16,766 nt of DNA from CAYLYU01 sp964501925 (GCA_964501925.1 CAZCTM010000037.1:1-16766), one strand, 5' to 3'. Positions 7,622 to 15,845 are shown, counted from the stretch's first letter. The notes: generated by a model from the sequence alone, not told the origin. Made by a program: numbers and translations.

Positions 7622-8452
7622 TTAATGGATCTGCTGACAGGCTTTACACCTGACCTGAATGATCTCCCGCTCATGGGAATCCAGTCGTGCGGCAGTCAGG
7701 CTCCCCCCCCAAACACATCCCGAATCCAGGCCAAGCACATGCTCCTGATCAAGAACCAGGCCCTGAGCCGCCCAGTGGCCATACACCACCCGGCACTCCC
7801 TCGCCCATCGCCTTGGCTGCACCAGAAACCACGGCAGCTCATCGTCGGATTCCGGCCCTGTGCCCCTGTTATACCAGTTAAAGACCCCTTCTCGTGTGCA
7901 GCATCGACTTCGCGTCAGCACGGCGGCAGAAAACAGGGTCTGTTCCCAATCCCCATCGGGGGGATCGGAGCGGGGAAAAAGCCGACTGTGGATAAGGGTG
8001 CAGAACTCCTGCCAGACATCGGAACGGAGCATGTCTTCGACGGATCTTGCCCTGGCTTTTGCCTCCGACAGGTTCCAGGATGGATGAAGCCCCGCATGAA
8101 CCATGCACCAGTTGATATCCCTGTTGTGATGCAGCATCGGCAGAAACCTGAGCCAGTGAATCAGCTCGTCCCGATCGGGAGCCGATAAAACGTCTTCAAG
8201 GGTATCGCGGCGATAGGGTTGCTCGCCCGCGACCAGACCGAGCAGATGCAGATCATGATTGCCGAGCACGGCTATGCAGGCACGACCAAGCCCCTTCAGA
8301 AACCTCAGAACCTTGAGTGAATCAGGGCCGCGATTGACGAGGTCACCCACGCACCAGAGTCGATCCCTTTGCGGATCAAAGTCAATTTTATCAAGCAGAC
8401 GCCTTAGCGGCTCATAACAGCCCTGAATATCGCCAATGGCATAAACAGCCAT
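7622..8452 (-). CDS. apaH: Symmetrical bis(5'-nucleosyl)-tetraphosphatase (ApaH)
   Basis: Hydrolyses diadenosine tetraphosphate (Ap4A) to two ADP, limiting the dinucleotide alarmones that aminoacyl-tRNA synthetases make; ApaH is also known to remove Np4 caps from RNA. The calcineurin-like phosphoesterase motifs are clear: GDIQG (residues 7-11), GDLVNRGP (36-43), GNHD (64-67), MVHAG, and VVYGHW near the C-terminus. The Gln in GDIQG in place of His is, from memory, common in ApaH. The ATG at 8452 gives the family-typical start MAVYAIGD and overlaps the alaS stop by one base (TGATG). A GTG at 8455 is possible but less likely. Overlap with alaS is functionally apt, since tRNA synthetases are a source of Ap4A. 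Length 276 residues is normal. Confidence 0.93.
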   Translation of the reverse strand: MAVYAIGDIQGCYEPLRRLLDKIDFDPQRDRLWCVGDLVNRGPDSLKVLRFLKGLGRACIAVLGNHDLHLLGLVAGEQPYRRDTLEDVLSAPDRDELIHWLRFLPMLHHNRDINWCMVHAGLHPSWNLSEAKARARSVEDMLRSDVWQEFCTLIHSRLFPRSDPPDGDWEQTLFSAAVLTRSRCCTREGVFNWYNRGTGPESDDELPWFLVQPRRWARECRVVYGHWAAQGLVLDQEHVLGLDSGCVWGGSLTAARLDSHEREIIQVRCKACQQIH

Positions 8453-11082
8453 CACTCTGAAAATTGCTGGATTATGGCGGGAACCCGGGCCAAGGCCTCA
8501 GCCAGTTTCGAGGCCTGCGAACCTCCAGCCATTGCCATCTCCGGCTTGCCTCCTCCTTTCCCCCCAACCATGGCTGCAACCTCGCGAATGATCTGACCGG
8601 CATGAAAGCGATCTGTCAGGTCTTTTGTCACGCCGGCGATGAGCTGGACCTTCTCCCCTCGCTTGACTCCAAAAACGATGATCCCCGACTTCAGCTTGGC
8701 CTTCGCCTTGTCCATGAAATCGCGCAAGTCAGGGATCTCACTTCCAACTTCGGCAACAAGCACGCGTACCCCTGCACAATCCACAGCCCGTTTGACGAGA
8801 TCATCAAGCAAACCGGAGGAATGCCTGGCCCGCAGGGACCCAAGCTCTCTCTCGCTTTCCTTCAGCCGCTCCTGCAACTGGGTGATTGCCTCGATCACGT
8901 TTGACGGACTTGCCTTCAGCAGGTTGGTTGCCCGCCCCAGAAGATCGGCATCGGCCCGGAATGAGGCATAGGCTGCGGGGCCGGTAACCGCCTCGATCCG
9001 GCGCACACCGGCGGCAATGCCTGATTCGGAGACGATGCGGAAGAGGCCAATATCACCCGTACGCGACACGTGTGTGCCCCCGCACAACTCGGTCGAGATG
9101 CCGGCAGTGACGACCCGGACCTCATCTCCATACTTTTCACCAAACAGGGCCATCGCCCCGCTCCCGATTGCCTCTTCAGGGCTCATGATCTGTGTTTCAA
9201 CAACAGCATTCTTCCAGATCTCCTCATTGACACGCCGCTCGATTTCACGCCTCTGCTCGTCTGTCACCGGCTGGAAGTGACTGAAATCGAACCGCAGGCG
9301 ATCCGCCTCGACCAGTGAACCGGCCTGCTTGACGTGATCTCCAAGGACCTGTCGCAGGACGGCGTGCAACAAATGGGTGGCTGTATGGTTACGGCGTATA
9401 CCGGCTCTTCTTTCCTTATCCACACTGAAGTGAAGAACCGTTCCCCTCTCGATGGTCCCCTTTTCAACCGAACCGATATGAACATGCAGATCCTGGAGCA
9501 GTTTCTTAGTATCGCTGACACGGAAGATGCCGGTATCGGATTCAATGACCCCGGTATCCCCCGCCTGACCACCCGACTCCCCGTAAAAGGGTGTCTGATT
9601 GGCAATCAGCCAGCCGCGCTCTCCCACCTTCAGGACATCCACCAGCTTTTCCCCATGAAGAAGCAACCCCGTGGCCACGCCTTCGGCTTCCAAAGTCATG
9701 TAACCAAGAAAATCGGTCGGACCGTGTTGTTCACGCAACTCGAAAATAGCCCCGGGTATCGAGGCCTCTCCCGAGCCTCCCCAGGCCGCCCTCGCCCGCT
9801 CCCGTTGCTCATCCATACAGGCCTGGAACCCCTCCATGTCCAGACCGATCTTGTGTCCCCTCAGAATATCCGCGGTCAGATCCACCGGAAATCCGTAGGT
9901 GTCATACAGTGTAAACAGTATCTTTCCGGGGATAACCCCGCCTTCCCCGGTCTCCGAAATCGCCTGCTCAACCAGTTTCAGGCCCTTGTCGAGCGTCTTG
10001 ATGAAACGTTCCTCCTCGATCCGGATGATCTGCTCGATGTTCGTCCTGTTTTCCAGCAGCTCGCTGAAATGATCGCCCATCTCCTCCACCAGCGGATCCA
10101 CCAGCCTGTAAATAAAGGCATCTTCCATCCCCAGCAGGCGCCCATGCCGGCAGGCGCGACGGAGAATGCGCCGGAGCACAAATCCCCGACCCTCATTGGA
10201 AGGAAGAACCCCGTCCGCAAGCAGAAAAGAAACCGAACGAAGATGGTCGGCAATGACACGCAGGCTGACATCCGTTTGTTCCCCACTGCCATACTGGACA
10301 CCCGTGATATCCGAGGCAGCCCGGATCAGGCTCTGAAACAAATCGATATCATAGTTGTTGTGCACCCCCTGCATGACTGCGGCAATACGCTCAAGGCCCA
10401 TGCCCGTATCCACGCACGGCCTTGGAAGGTCCGTTCGATTGCCCGACTCATCCTGGTCATACTGCATGAACACGAGGTTCCAGATCTCAACAAAGCGATC
10501 ACCGTCTTCCTCCGGACTTCCCGGAGGACCGCCGGGAATTTCGGGTCCATGATCAAAGAAGATCTCGGAACACGGTCCACAGGGGCCGGTGTCACCCATG
10601 CTCCAGAAGTTATCCCTGGCACCAATACGGGCAAACCGATCGGGTGATATGCCGATCTCATTGAGCCAGACGTCAGCCGCCTCATCATCCTTTTCATAGA
10701 CAGTGATGAACAGACGGCCGGGGTCAATGCCGAGTTCATCGGTCAGAAATGACCACGCGTACTCGATGGCCTCACGCTTGAAGTAGTCACCAAATGAAAA
10801 ATTTCCAAGCATCTCGAAAAAGGTATGGTGACGGGCTGTGCGGCCCACATTCTCCAGGTCGTTATGCTTCCCGCCCGCCCGGACACATTTCTGGCTGGAC
10901 ACGGCGCGACGGTAGTCCCGACGCTCCTTCCCCTGAAACACGTTCTTGAACTGCACCATGCCCGCATTGGTGAAAAGCAGCGTGGGATCGCCAACGGGGA
11001 CAAGGGGGCTTGAGGGGACAACTTCATGACCTCGCCTGGCAAAAAAATCCAGAAAACGGCTTCGAATTTCCGCTGCCTTCAC
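8452..11082 (-). CDS. alaS: Alanyl-tRNA synthetase
   Basis: A class II synthetase that charges tRNA-Ala and edits mischarged Ser or Gly. It has 876 residues, the same size as the E. coli enzyme. Visible elements are the N-terminal LDFFARRGHEVVPSSPLVP, motif 2 around residues 85-101 (HHTFFEMLGNFSFGDYF), motif 3 (GRGFVLRRILRRACRHGR), the editing-site HTATHLLH near residue 564, ELCGGTH near 666, and the C-Ala domain ending in VGGKGGGKPEMAMAGG. The start is a GTG at 11082 with GGGAGG seven bases upstream. The ATG in GGATGTGA runs straight into a stop and cannot be used. It begins 15 bp after the recX stop and overlaps apaH by one base, so it lies inside the recA-recX operon, as in many proteobacteria. 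Confidence 0.97.
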   Translation of the reverse strand: MKAAEIRSRFLDFFARRGHEVVPSSPLVPVGDPTLLFTNAGMVQFKNVFQGKERRDYRRAVSSQKCVRAGGKHNDLENVGRTARHHTFFEMLGNFSFGDYFKREAIEYAWSFLTDELGIDPGRLFITVYEKDDEAADVWLNEIGISPDRFARIGARDNFWSMGDTGPCGPCSEIFFDHGPEIPGGPPGSPEEDGDRFVEIWNLVFMQYDQDESGNRTDLPRPCVDTGMGLERIAAVMQGVHNNYDIDLFQSLIRAASDITGVQYGSGEQTDVSLRVIADHLRSVSFLLADGVLPSNEGRGFVLRRILRRACRHGRLLGMEDAFIYRLVDPLVEEMGDHFSELLENRTNIEQIIRIEEERFIKTLDKGLKLVEQAISETGEGGVIPGKILFTLYDTYGFPVDLTADILRGHKIGLDMEGFQACMDEQRERARAAWGGSGEASIPGAIFELREQHGPTDFLGYMTLEAEGVATGLLLHGEKLVDVLKVGERGWLIANQTPFYGESGGQAGDTGVIESDTGIFRVSDTKKLLQDLHVHIGSVEKGTIERGTVLHFSVDKERRAGIRRNHTATHLLHAVLRQVLGDHVKQAGSLVEADRLRFDFSHFQPVTDEQRREIERRVNEEIWKNAVVETQIMSPEEAIGSGAMALFGEKYGDEVRVVTAGISTELCGGTHVSRTGDIGLFRIVSESGIAAGVRRIEAVTGPAAYASFRADADLLGRATNLLKASPSNVIEAITQLQERLKESERELGSLRARHSSGLLDDLVKRAVDCAGVRVLVAEVGSEIPDLRDFMDKAKAKLKSGIIVFGVKRGEKVQLIAGVTKDLTDRFHAGQIIREVAAMVGGKGGGKPEMAMAGGSQASKLAEALARVPAIIQQFSE

Positions 11083-11097
11083 TTCACATCCTCCCTG

Positions 11098-11595
11098 TCA
11101 TCCTTCATCCTCATTCATCACATGAAAGATGGTGGCAGTATCAAACCCCTTGCTTTTCAGGTACCTGATCTGCCTCCTCCGGATCTTGCTGTCAACAAGA
11201 CGCAGACTCTGCGGATCCCGTTTGGCCAGCAGGTTTCTGCATGCGGCGACTTTATCATACTCCTCCAGGCTGGCTGCCAGGGCCGCATTGAGCGCATCTT
11301 CCCGAACACCCTTTTGCCTGGCCTTTGCCGCTGCCAGCCACGGTGTTTCCCCCCTTCTCACCCGACTGCGGATAAACGAGCGGGCAAACCGCTCATCACT
11401 GAGGAAGCCAAGTTCAACAAGCCTGTCCAGGGTATGCCTGATGCAGGGACCGGCAAAACCCCGACTGATCAGCCGTGAGCGCATTTCTGCCTCGCAATAG
11501 TCCCGTCTGGCAAGAAGACGAAGCGCATATCGCAGGGCCTGGTCTGCCCCACCTCCCACACCCCGGGCTTCCCCTCTGGAGCTTTGGACCATCAT
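11098..11595 (-). CDS. recX: Regulatory protein RecX
   Basis: RecX binds RecA filaments and usually limits their growth and recombinase activity. The 165-residue length and helix-repeat pattern fit the family: ALRLLARRDYCEAEMRSRLISRGF near the N-terminus, then LVELGFLSDERFARSFIRSRV and a basic C-terminal region (RRRQIRYLKSKGFDTATI). It starts 21 bp after the recA stop at tandem ATG codons (11595 and 11592); the ribosome binding site is weak, which fits expression below RecA. The standard recA-recX order supports the call. Confidence 0.92.
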   Translation of the reverse strand: MMVQSSRGEARGVGGGADQALRYALRLLARRDYCEAEMRSRLISRGFAGPCIRHTLDRLVELGFLSDERFARSFIRSRVRRGETPWLAAAKARQKGVREDALNAALAASLEEYDKVAACRNLLAKRDPQSLRLVDSKIRRRQIRYLKSKGFDTATIFHVMNEDEG

Positions 11596-11616
11596 TCAGT
11601 GGCGGCGAACAGGAAT

Positions 11617-12633
11617 TCAGTCTTTTTCAGTTCCCTGGGGACTCAAGGGAGGAAGACCCAGTTTCTGCCTCAGCTCGGACTCAATCCTGTTCATCAGGTC
11701 GGGATGAGCGCGCAAAAACTGGACCGCATTCTCCCGCCCCTGGCCGATGCGCTCCGTGCCCACAGCGTACCAGGCACCACTCTTGTTGATCAGTCCGTGA
11801 CTCACCCCCAGATCCAGCAGTTCACCCGCATGTGAAATACCCTCCCCGTACACGATGGTAAATTCGGCCCGCTTGAACGGCGGCGCCAGCTTGTTTTTCA
11901 CGACCTTGACGCGGGTATCATTTCCGAGAATTTCCTCACCTTTCTTGATGGAGCCAATGCGACGGACATCAAGGCGAACGGAGGAATAAAACTTCAAGGC
12001 ATTTCCACCCGTCGTGGTCTCCGGATTGCCAAACATCACACCAAGCTTCATGCGAATCTGATTGATGAAAATGACTGTTGTCTTGGTCCGGGAAATACTT
12101 CCTGTCAGCTTGCGCAGGGCCTGGGACATCAGACGGGCCTGCAGGCCCATGTGGGAATCACCCATTTCCCCTTCCAGCTCGGCCCGGGGTGTAAGCGCGG
12201 CTACGGAATCCACCACAATCACATCCAGGGCGCCGGAGCGGACCAGCATATCCACAATCTCCAGGGACTGCTCCCCGGAATCGGGCTGGGAAACCAGCAG
12301 ATCGTCCACCTTCACACCCAGATTCTCGGCATAGGTAATGTCCAGGGCATGCTCGGCATCCACGAAGGCCGCGGTGCCCCCCTGTTTCTGGGCCTCCGCC
12401 ACCGCGTGCAGGGCCAGGGTAGTCTTGCCGCAGGACTCCGGGCCATAGATTTCAACCACCCGTCCTCTCGGATACCCTCCAATGGTCAGTGCCGCATCCA
12501 GTGCCAGGCTGCCGGTAGGAATGACCTCCACAGGCACCTTGGCCTGGTCGCCCATTCGCATCACGGTACCTTTGCCGAACTGACGTTCGATCTGGCTGAT
12601 TGCGGTTTGTAGTGCTGTATCTTTATCGGACAT
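11617..12633 (-). CDS. recA: Recombinase RecA
   Basis: An ATP-dependent DNA strand-exchange protein that also triggers LexA self-cleavage in the SOS response. The start chosen is ATG 12633 (MSDKDTALQTAI), preceded by GAGGAAGAG, giving 338 residues. An upstream in-frame start at 12729 would add 32 residues inside thpR and has no family support. Motifs: Walker A GPESCGKTT (residues 64-72; Cys where E. coli has Ser), Walker B VIVVDS around 138-143, loop L2 GNPETTTGGNALKFY (202-216), and a C-terminal Pro-rich tail shorter and less acidic than in E. coli. The ATG lies 8 bp after the thpR stop and the ribosome binding site overlaps that stop, so translation is probably coupled. I saw no obvious LexA box nearby. 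Confidence 0.97.
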   Translation of the reverse strand: MSDKDTALQTAISQIERQFGKGTVMRMGDQAKVPVEVIPTGSLALDAALTIGGYPRGRVVEIYGPESCGKTTLALHAVAEAQKQGGTAAFVDAEHALDITYAENLGVKVDDLLVSQPDSGEQSLEIVDMLVRSGALDVIVVDSVAALTPRAELEGEMGDSHMGLQARLMSQALRKLTGSISRTKTTVIFINQIRMKLGVMFGNPETTTGGNALKFYSSVRLDVRRIGSIKKGEEILGNDTRVKVVKNKLAPPFKRAEFTIVYGEGISHAGELLDLGVSHGLINKSGAWYAVGTERIGQGRENAVQFLRAHPDLMNRIESELRQKLGLPPLSPQGTEKD

Positions 12634-12641
12634 ACTCTTCC

Positions 12642-13229
12642 TCATCTGTTCTCTCTTGTGCCCAGGCCAAAGGCCTCCAGCAACTGATAACGCGCCCCCT
12701 CCCTGTGCAGGGTTGACCGGATCAGGCAAAGCCGATCCACCTGCCAGTCAATCACTGGCACCTCTGGCAACACGGAAAGCGACTCCAGGCTCAGAGGCGG
12801 CGGGGAACTCCGGTACCTGGCCAGGGTTATGTGGCCCTGAAAGGGGGTGCTTTTCCCCGTTTGCTTTCGAACGTTAGCATAGCCCGCACGCCTGCAACAG
12901 CCTGCAAGCCTGCGCAACTCACGATCCTTTTCACCCTGACGAACCCCAATCCAGAATACCCTCGGCCTGTGAAGGCTCGGGAAAGCACCAAAACCGGAAA
13001 AGTGCAATTTCATGGGCTGGGAAACAGCCGCACATTCCTCAAGGGCAAGCGCCAGGGGATTGTAGTCCCTGCCCTCAACCTCGCCAAAGAAGGCCAGGGT
13101 GAGGTGCCAGTTTTCTCGGGGCATCTCCCGAAGCCTGTTTGTGACCAGATATGGCTTTGCCTCACGCCACCAGGCTGATGCGGCCTCCAGCGCTGACTCG
13201 GACAGCTCAAGCGCGGCAAAGAGCCTCAC
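12642..13229 (-). CDS. thpR: RNA 2',3'-cyclic phosphodiesterase (2H family, LigT/ThpR)
   Basis: A 2H phosphoesterase that opens 2',3'-cyclic phosphate ends on RNA to 2'-phosphates; family members were first described as 2'-5' RNA ligases. Both HxTx motifs are present: H42-L-T44 (NWHLTLAFFGE) and H133-I-T135 (FQGHITLARYR). The 195-residue length is typical. The start is GTG at 13229, with a G-rich AGGCAGGGGGG sequence upstream and the family-typical MRLFAALELS N-terminus. It is the first gene of the run leading to recA, 8 bp away. Many proteobacteria have pncC/cinA in this place instead, so a thpR-recA pair is a lineage feature worth noting. Confidence 0.92.
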   Translation of the reverse strand: MRLFAALELSESALEAASAWWREAKPYLVTNRLREMPRENWHLTLAFFGEVEGRDYNPLALALEECAAVSQPMKLHFSGFGAFPSLHRPRVFWIGVRQGEKDRELRRLAGCCRRAGYANVRKQTGKSTPFQGHITLARYRSSPPPLSLESLSVLPEVPVIDWQVDRLCLIRSTLHREGARYQLLEAFGLGTRENR

Positions 13230-13252
13230 AGCCGCCCCCCTGCCTTATTTCC

Positions 13253-13279
13253 GTTATGCCAGCCAGGTCGTCCTGACAA
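13253..13279 (-). promoter_or_regulatory. Candidate promoter for thpR-recA
   Basis: On the minus strand TTGTCA (13279-13274, 5 of 6 to the -35 consensus) is followed after 15 bases by CATAAC (13258-13253, 4 of 6 to the -10). The spacing is short. It lies in the 69-bp gap between rlmE and thpR, about 23 bases before the thpR GTG. rlmE read-through could drive the same genes. Confidence 0.28.
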
Positions 13280-13298
13280 AGCGGCCAATATCCATCCT

Positions 13299-13934
13299 TC
13301 ATGATCCGTCATGTTCCGACATTCCTTTGAACTCTCTTGCCAGCAGATAGATCTCGCTGGATGTCTTCCTGCTGGCCGCAGGTTTGATGATTTTCACGCT
13401 GCTGAAATAGTCTGACATGCTGTTTCTCAGGGCATGAAACCCCTCGCCCATGAATGTCTTGAGCAGAAGGTGTCCTCCCCTGCGCAAATGATGGAGGGCA
13501 AACGACAACACCTCTTCATTCAGGCCGATCATCCGGGCCTGATCCACGAGCTTGTGGCCGCTCAACTCCGGAGACATGTCAGACAGGACCAGGTCCACCT
13601 TTCGCCCCGAGAGGGCCGCAGTTAACAACCGCCGAGCCTCATCGGTTGTAAAGTCCGCCTGAATGAACTCAACCCCCTGGATGGCCTCCATTGGCAGGAC
13701 ATCCATTCCGACCACCACACTCTCTTTCCCCACCCGTGTGACAAGCTCCTGACACCAGGATCCCGGTGAGCATCCGAGGTCCACCACCACAGATTTCCCA
13801 CCCTCAAGGAGGGTATATCGGCGGAGGATTTCGGAGAGCTTGAAGATGGCGCGTGAACGTCTGCCCTGTTCACGTGCCTTTTTCACGTAGGCATCCGTTG
13901 TATGCCGATGATACCAGTTGCTGCTCTTGCCCAT
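13299..13934 (-). CDS. rlmE: 23S rRNA (uridine2552-2'-O)-methyltransferase RlmE
   Basis: An SAM-dependent 2'-O-methyltransferase of the FtsJ/RrmJ family that modifies U2552 in the 23S A-loop during late 50S assembly. The start at 13934 gives 211 residues and the expected MGKSSNWYHRHTTDAYVKKA N-terminus, with AAGGA just upstream. A longer in-frame reading to 14132 has no family support and would overlap the divergent gene. The SAM loop is VDLGCSPGSW (residues 51-60). The catalytic K-D-K-E set is visible as K32 (AIFKL), D119 (LSDMSPELSG), K159 (LLKTF) and E194 (SSEIYLLA). In E. coli rlmE precedes ftsH; here it precedes thpR-recA by 69 bp on the same strand. Its start is 93 bp from the divergent diguanylate cyclase gene. 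Confidence 0.95.
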   Translation of the reverse strand: MGKSSNWYHRHTTDAYVKKAREQGRRSRAIFKLSEILRRYTLLEGGKSVVVDLGCSPGSWCQELVTRVGKESVVVGMDVLPMEAIQGVEFIQADFTTDEARRLLTAALSGRKVDLVLSDMSPELSGHKLVDQARMIGLNEEVLSFALHHLRRGGHLLLKTFMGEGFHALRNSMSDYFSSVKIIKPAASRKTSSEIYLLAREFKGMSEHDGS

Positions 13935-14027
13935 CTTATCCTTTATCCAGCAATTTGGGTTGTGGGAAACCAAAAAGTTCATGAAAGGCTTCTGCAGGAA
14001 TGCTACATTGAGGGGGGAGGAAAAGTC

Positions 14028-15812
14028 ATGGAAAGAACGATCTCCAGTGCGGATACCGATCATGCCGTGGAAATCGGTCAGCAGGTCTGGTGGGTTGGCC
14101 ACTACCTGCCCGACGATGTCTTCCAGTGCCATGTCTATCTCATCGAAAATGGCAGAAACTCGATCCTCATTGACCCCGGATCAGCACTCACCTTTGCCCA
14201 CACGCTGAAAAAAATTGAAGAGGTCGTCCCCTTTTCCCACATTCGATACTTCATCTGTCATCATCAGGATCCGGACATTACCGGCGCCCTTGGCGTGATC
14301 GACCAGATGATCAGCCGTGACGATGCCCTACTTGTCACGCACTGGCGGGCAGAGGCCCTGCTGAAGCACTACGCCCTTCAGCACCTTTCATTCTGGCGGG
14401 TTGAGGACAATAACTGGAAGCTTGAACTGGGTGACCGGACATTGCATTTCATCTTTACACCCTACATGCACTTTCCCGGTGCCTTCTGTACCTTCGAGGA
14501 TAAGGATCACATCCTCTTTTCCAGCGACATCTTTGGTGGATTTACCGAAAAATGGGAACTCTTTGCCAGGGACGAATCCTACTTCGAGGCACTCAAACCC
14601 TTTCATGAACACTACATGCCAAGCCGCGACATCCTGCAACACGGCCTGTCCAGAATGCAGCGGCATCCCATACGCATGATTGCGCCCCAGCACGGCTCCA
14701 TCATTCCCGAAGACCTGGTTGAATTCATGTTCGAGCGGCTCAAGGGGCTGGAGTGTGGTCTCTATCTGATGGTGGAAGGTGACGCAGACATCAGGCATCT
14801 GGTGGCCATGAACCGGATGCTGCACCAGACCATGGAAGCCATGGTCCTTTATCGTGAATTCAGGGACATTGCCCGTCACCTGCTCGAGGCGACGCAGCAA
14901 CTTCTGCCGGCCACATCCATCGATTTCTACATCCAGACCAGGGACAACTCAATCCTTCACCTGGGGCCTGTCAACCGATACCACGGCCGGATCCTGGCAT
15001 CATCGCGTGAACTCGATGAATATTTCAGCCAGAGCAGCGAGCAATGGATGCAGACCGAAGGCAGACAATGCAGGCAGATAAGACCCCTGGACGGCCAGGA
15101 CGCTGCCAAGCTTATGATCCCGCTGTTTTCTCCGCACAGTCACACATGCAAGGCCATTGTTGAAATCCACCTGGGACAGGAAGTTGATATCAGCAGGGAG
15201 CTCGACAACCTCCTGGGTCAGCTTAAGGAACCGCTGCTCACCGCCGTGGAGCGCGAGATGATTTATCGCACGGTGGAAGAAGAGCGCAACACGATCTACG
15301 AGCAATCCATTCGGGATCCGCTGACAGGCCTGTTCACCCGGCACTACATGAAGGATGCCGTGAGTCGGATGCTGGAGCTGCACAACAGGGATGGAAAGAG
15401 TCCCGTTACCCTGGTGATGGTGGACATCGATCATTTCAAGCAAATCAACGACACCTATGGTCACATCAAGGGAGATGAGGTTCTCAGGGAAGTGGGGTCT
15501 GTCATCCAGCAGGAAAGCCGCAGTGTGGATGTCCCCGTCCGTTTCGGAGGCGAGGAGTTCGCCATTTTCCTCAGCTCCACATCCGTGGATCAGGGCCTTG
15601 CCTTTGCCGAACGAATTCGACGAAAGGCGTCCTCTCTGTCGTTCGAAAAAAACAATGAAAAATTCCGTATCACGCTCAGTGCCGGTGTGGCCCAGCACCA
15701 AAAGGGCGATGGCCTTGAGCAGTTGATCGAACAGGCGGATGCGGCCCTTTACAGGGCCAAGGAGGAAGGGCGAAATCGCGTTTTCCGCTGGGAAAGGAAT
15801 GATTGCCACTAA
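14028..15812 (+). CDS. Diguanylate cyclase with N-terminal flavodiiron-type (ODP-like) di-iron domain
   Basis: A soluble 594-residue sensor cyclase. Residues 15-240 form a metallo-beta-lactamase-fold domain of the flavodiiron/ODP kind. H79-Q-D81-P-D83-I84-T-G aligns with the HxExDHxG ligand motif of flavodiiron proteins, but with Ile at the second His position and Asp for Glu. The other expected ligands are H148 (TPYMHFPG), D167 (FSSDIFGG) and H222 (APQHGSII). Residues 265-410 look like a divergent GAF-like module, followed by a signalling helix (EREMIYRTVEEERN). The GGDEF domain starts at RDPLTGLFTRHY (429-440), with DIDHFKQINDTYGH, the active GGEEF at 507-511 and an inhibitory-site RSVD at 498-501. 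This predicts c-di-GMP synthesis with product feedback, switched by O2 or redox state (inference). The ATG at 14028 has GGAGG seven bases upstream. No membrane segment is present. Confidence 0.92.
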   Translation: MERTISSADTDHAVEIGQQVWWVGHYLPDDVFQCHVYLIENGRNSILIDPGSALTFAHTLKKIEEVVPFSHIRYFICHHQDPDITGALGVIDQMISRDDALLVTHWRAEALLKHYALQHLSFWRVEDNNWKLELGDRTLHFIFTPYMHFPGAFCTFEDKDHILFSSDIFGGFTEKWELFARDESYFEALKPFHEHYMPSRDILQHGLSRMQRHPIRMIAPQHGSIIPEDLVEFMFERLKGLECGLYLMVEGDADIRHLVAMNRMLHQTMEAMVLYREFRDIARHLLEATQQLLPATSIDFYIQTRDNSILHLGPVNRYHGRILASSRELDEYFSQSSEQWMQTEGRQCRQIRPLDGQDAAKLMIPLFSPHSHTCKAIVEIHLGQEVDISRELDNLLGQLKEPLLTAVEREMIYRTVEEERNTIYEQSIRDPLTGLFTRHYMKDAVSRMLELHNRDGKSPVTLVMVDIDHFKQINDTYGHIKGDEVLREVGSVIQQESRSVDVPVRFGGEEFAIFLSSTSVDQGLAFAERIRRKASSLSFEKNNEKFRITLSAGVAQHQKGDGLEQLIEQADAALYRAKEEGRNRVFRWERNDCH

Positions 15813-15829
15813 GCCCCCGCCTCTTCCCG

Positions 15830-15838
15830 TGCTATACT
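15830..15838 (+). promoter_or_regulatory. Extended -10 promoter candidate for the CBS gene
   Basis: TGCTATACT fits the TGnTATAAT extended -10 form (5 of 6 in the hexamer). No good -35 is present, which extended -10 promoters tolerate. The start point would be near 15845, leaving a leader of about 90 bases. Confidence 0.4.
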
Positions 15839-15845
15839 GCCAATG

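Noticed and set aside
7628..8188. Plus-strand open frame over the apaH end
   Set aside because: Antisense to apaH, which has all phosphoesterase motifs.
9334..10647. Plus-strand open frame of 437 codons
   Set aside because: Antisense to alaS, whose motifs cover this stretch. No ribosome binding site or recognisable domain.
12634..12729. N-terminal extension of RecA by 32 residues
   Set aside because: It lies inside thpR, has no family similarity, and the ATG at 12633 has a good ribosome binding site and the usual RecA N-terminus.
14001..14009. TGCTACATT as an extended -10 for the cyclase gene
   Set aside because: The start point would fall on the ribosome binding site, leaving almost no leader, and there is no -35.
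13902..14027. N-terminal extension of the cyclase by 42 residues
   Set aside because: It overlaps rlmE and looks random. ATG 14028 has GGAGG at ideal spacing.
13935..14132. N-terminal extension of RlmE by 66 residues
   Set aside because: It would overlap the divergent cyclase gene, and ATG 13934 gives the conserved RlmE start with AAGGA upstream.
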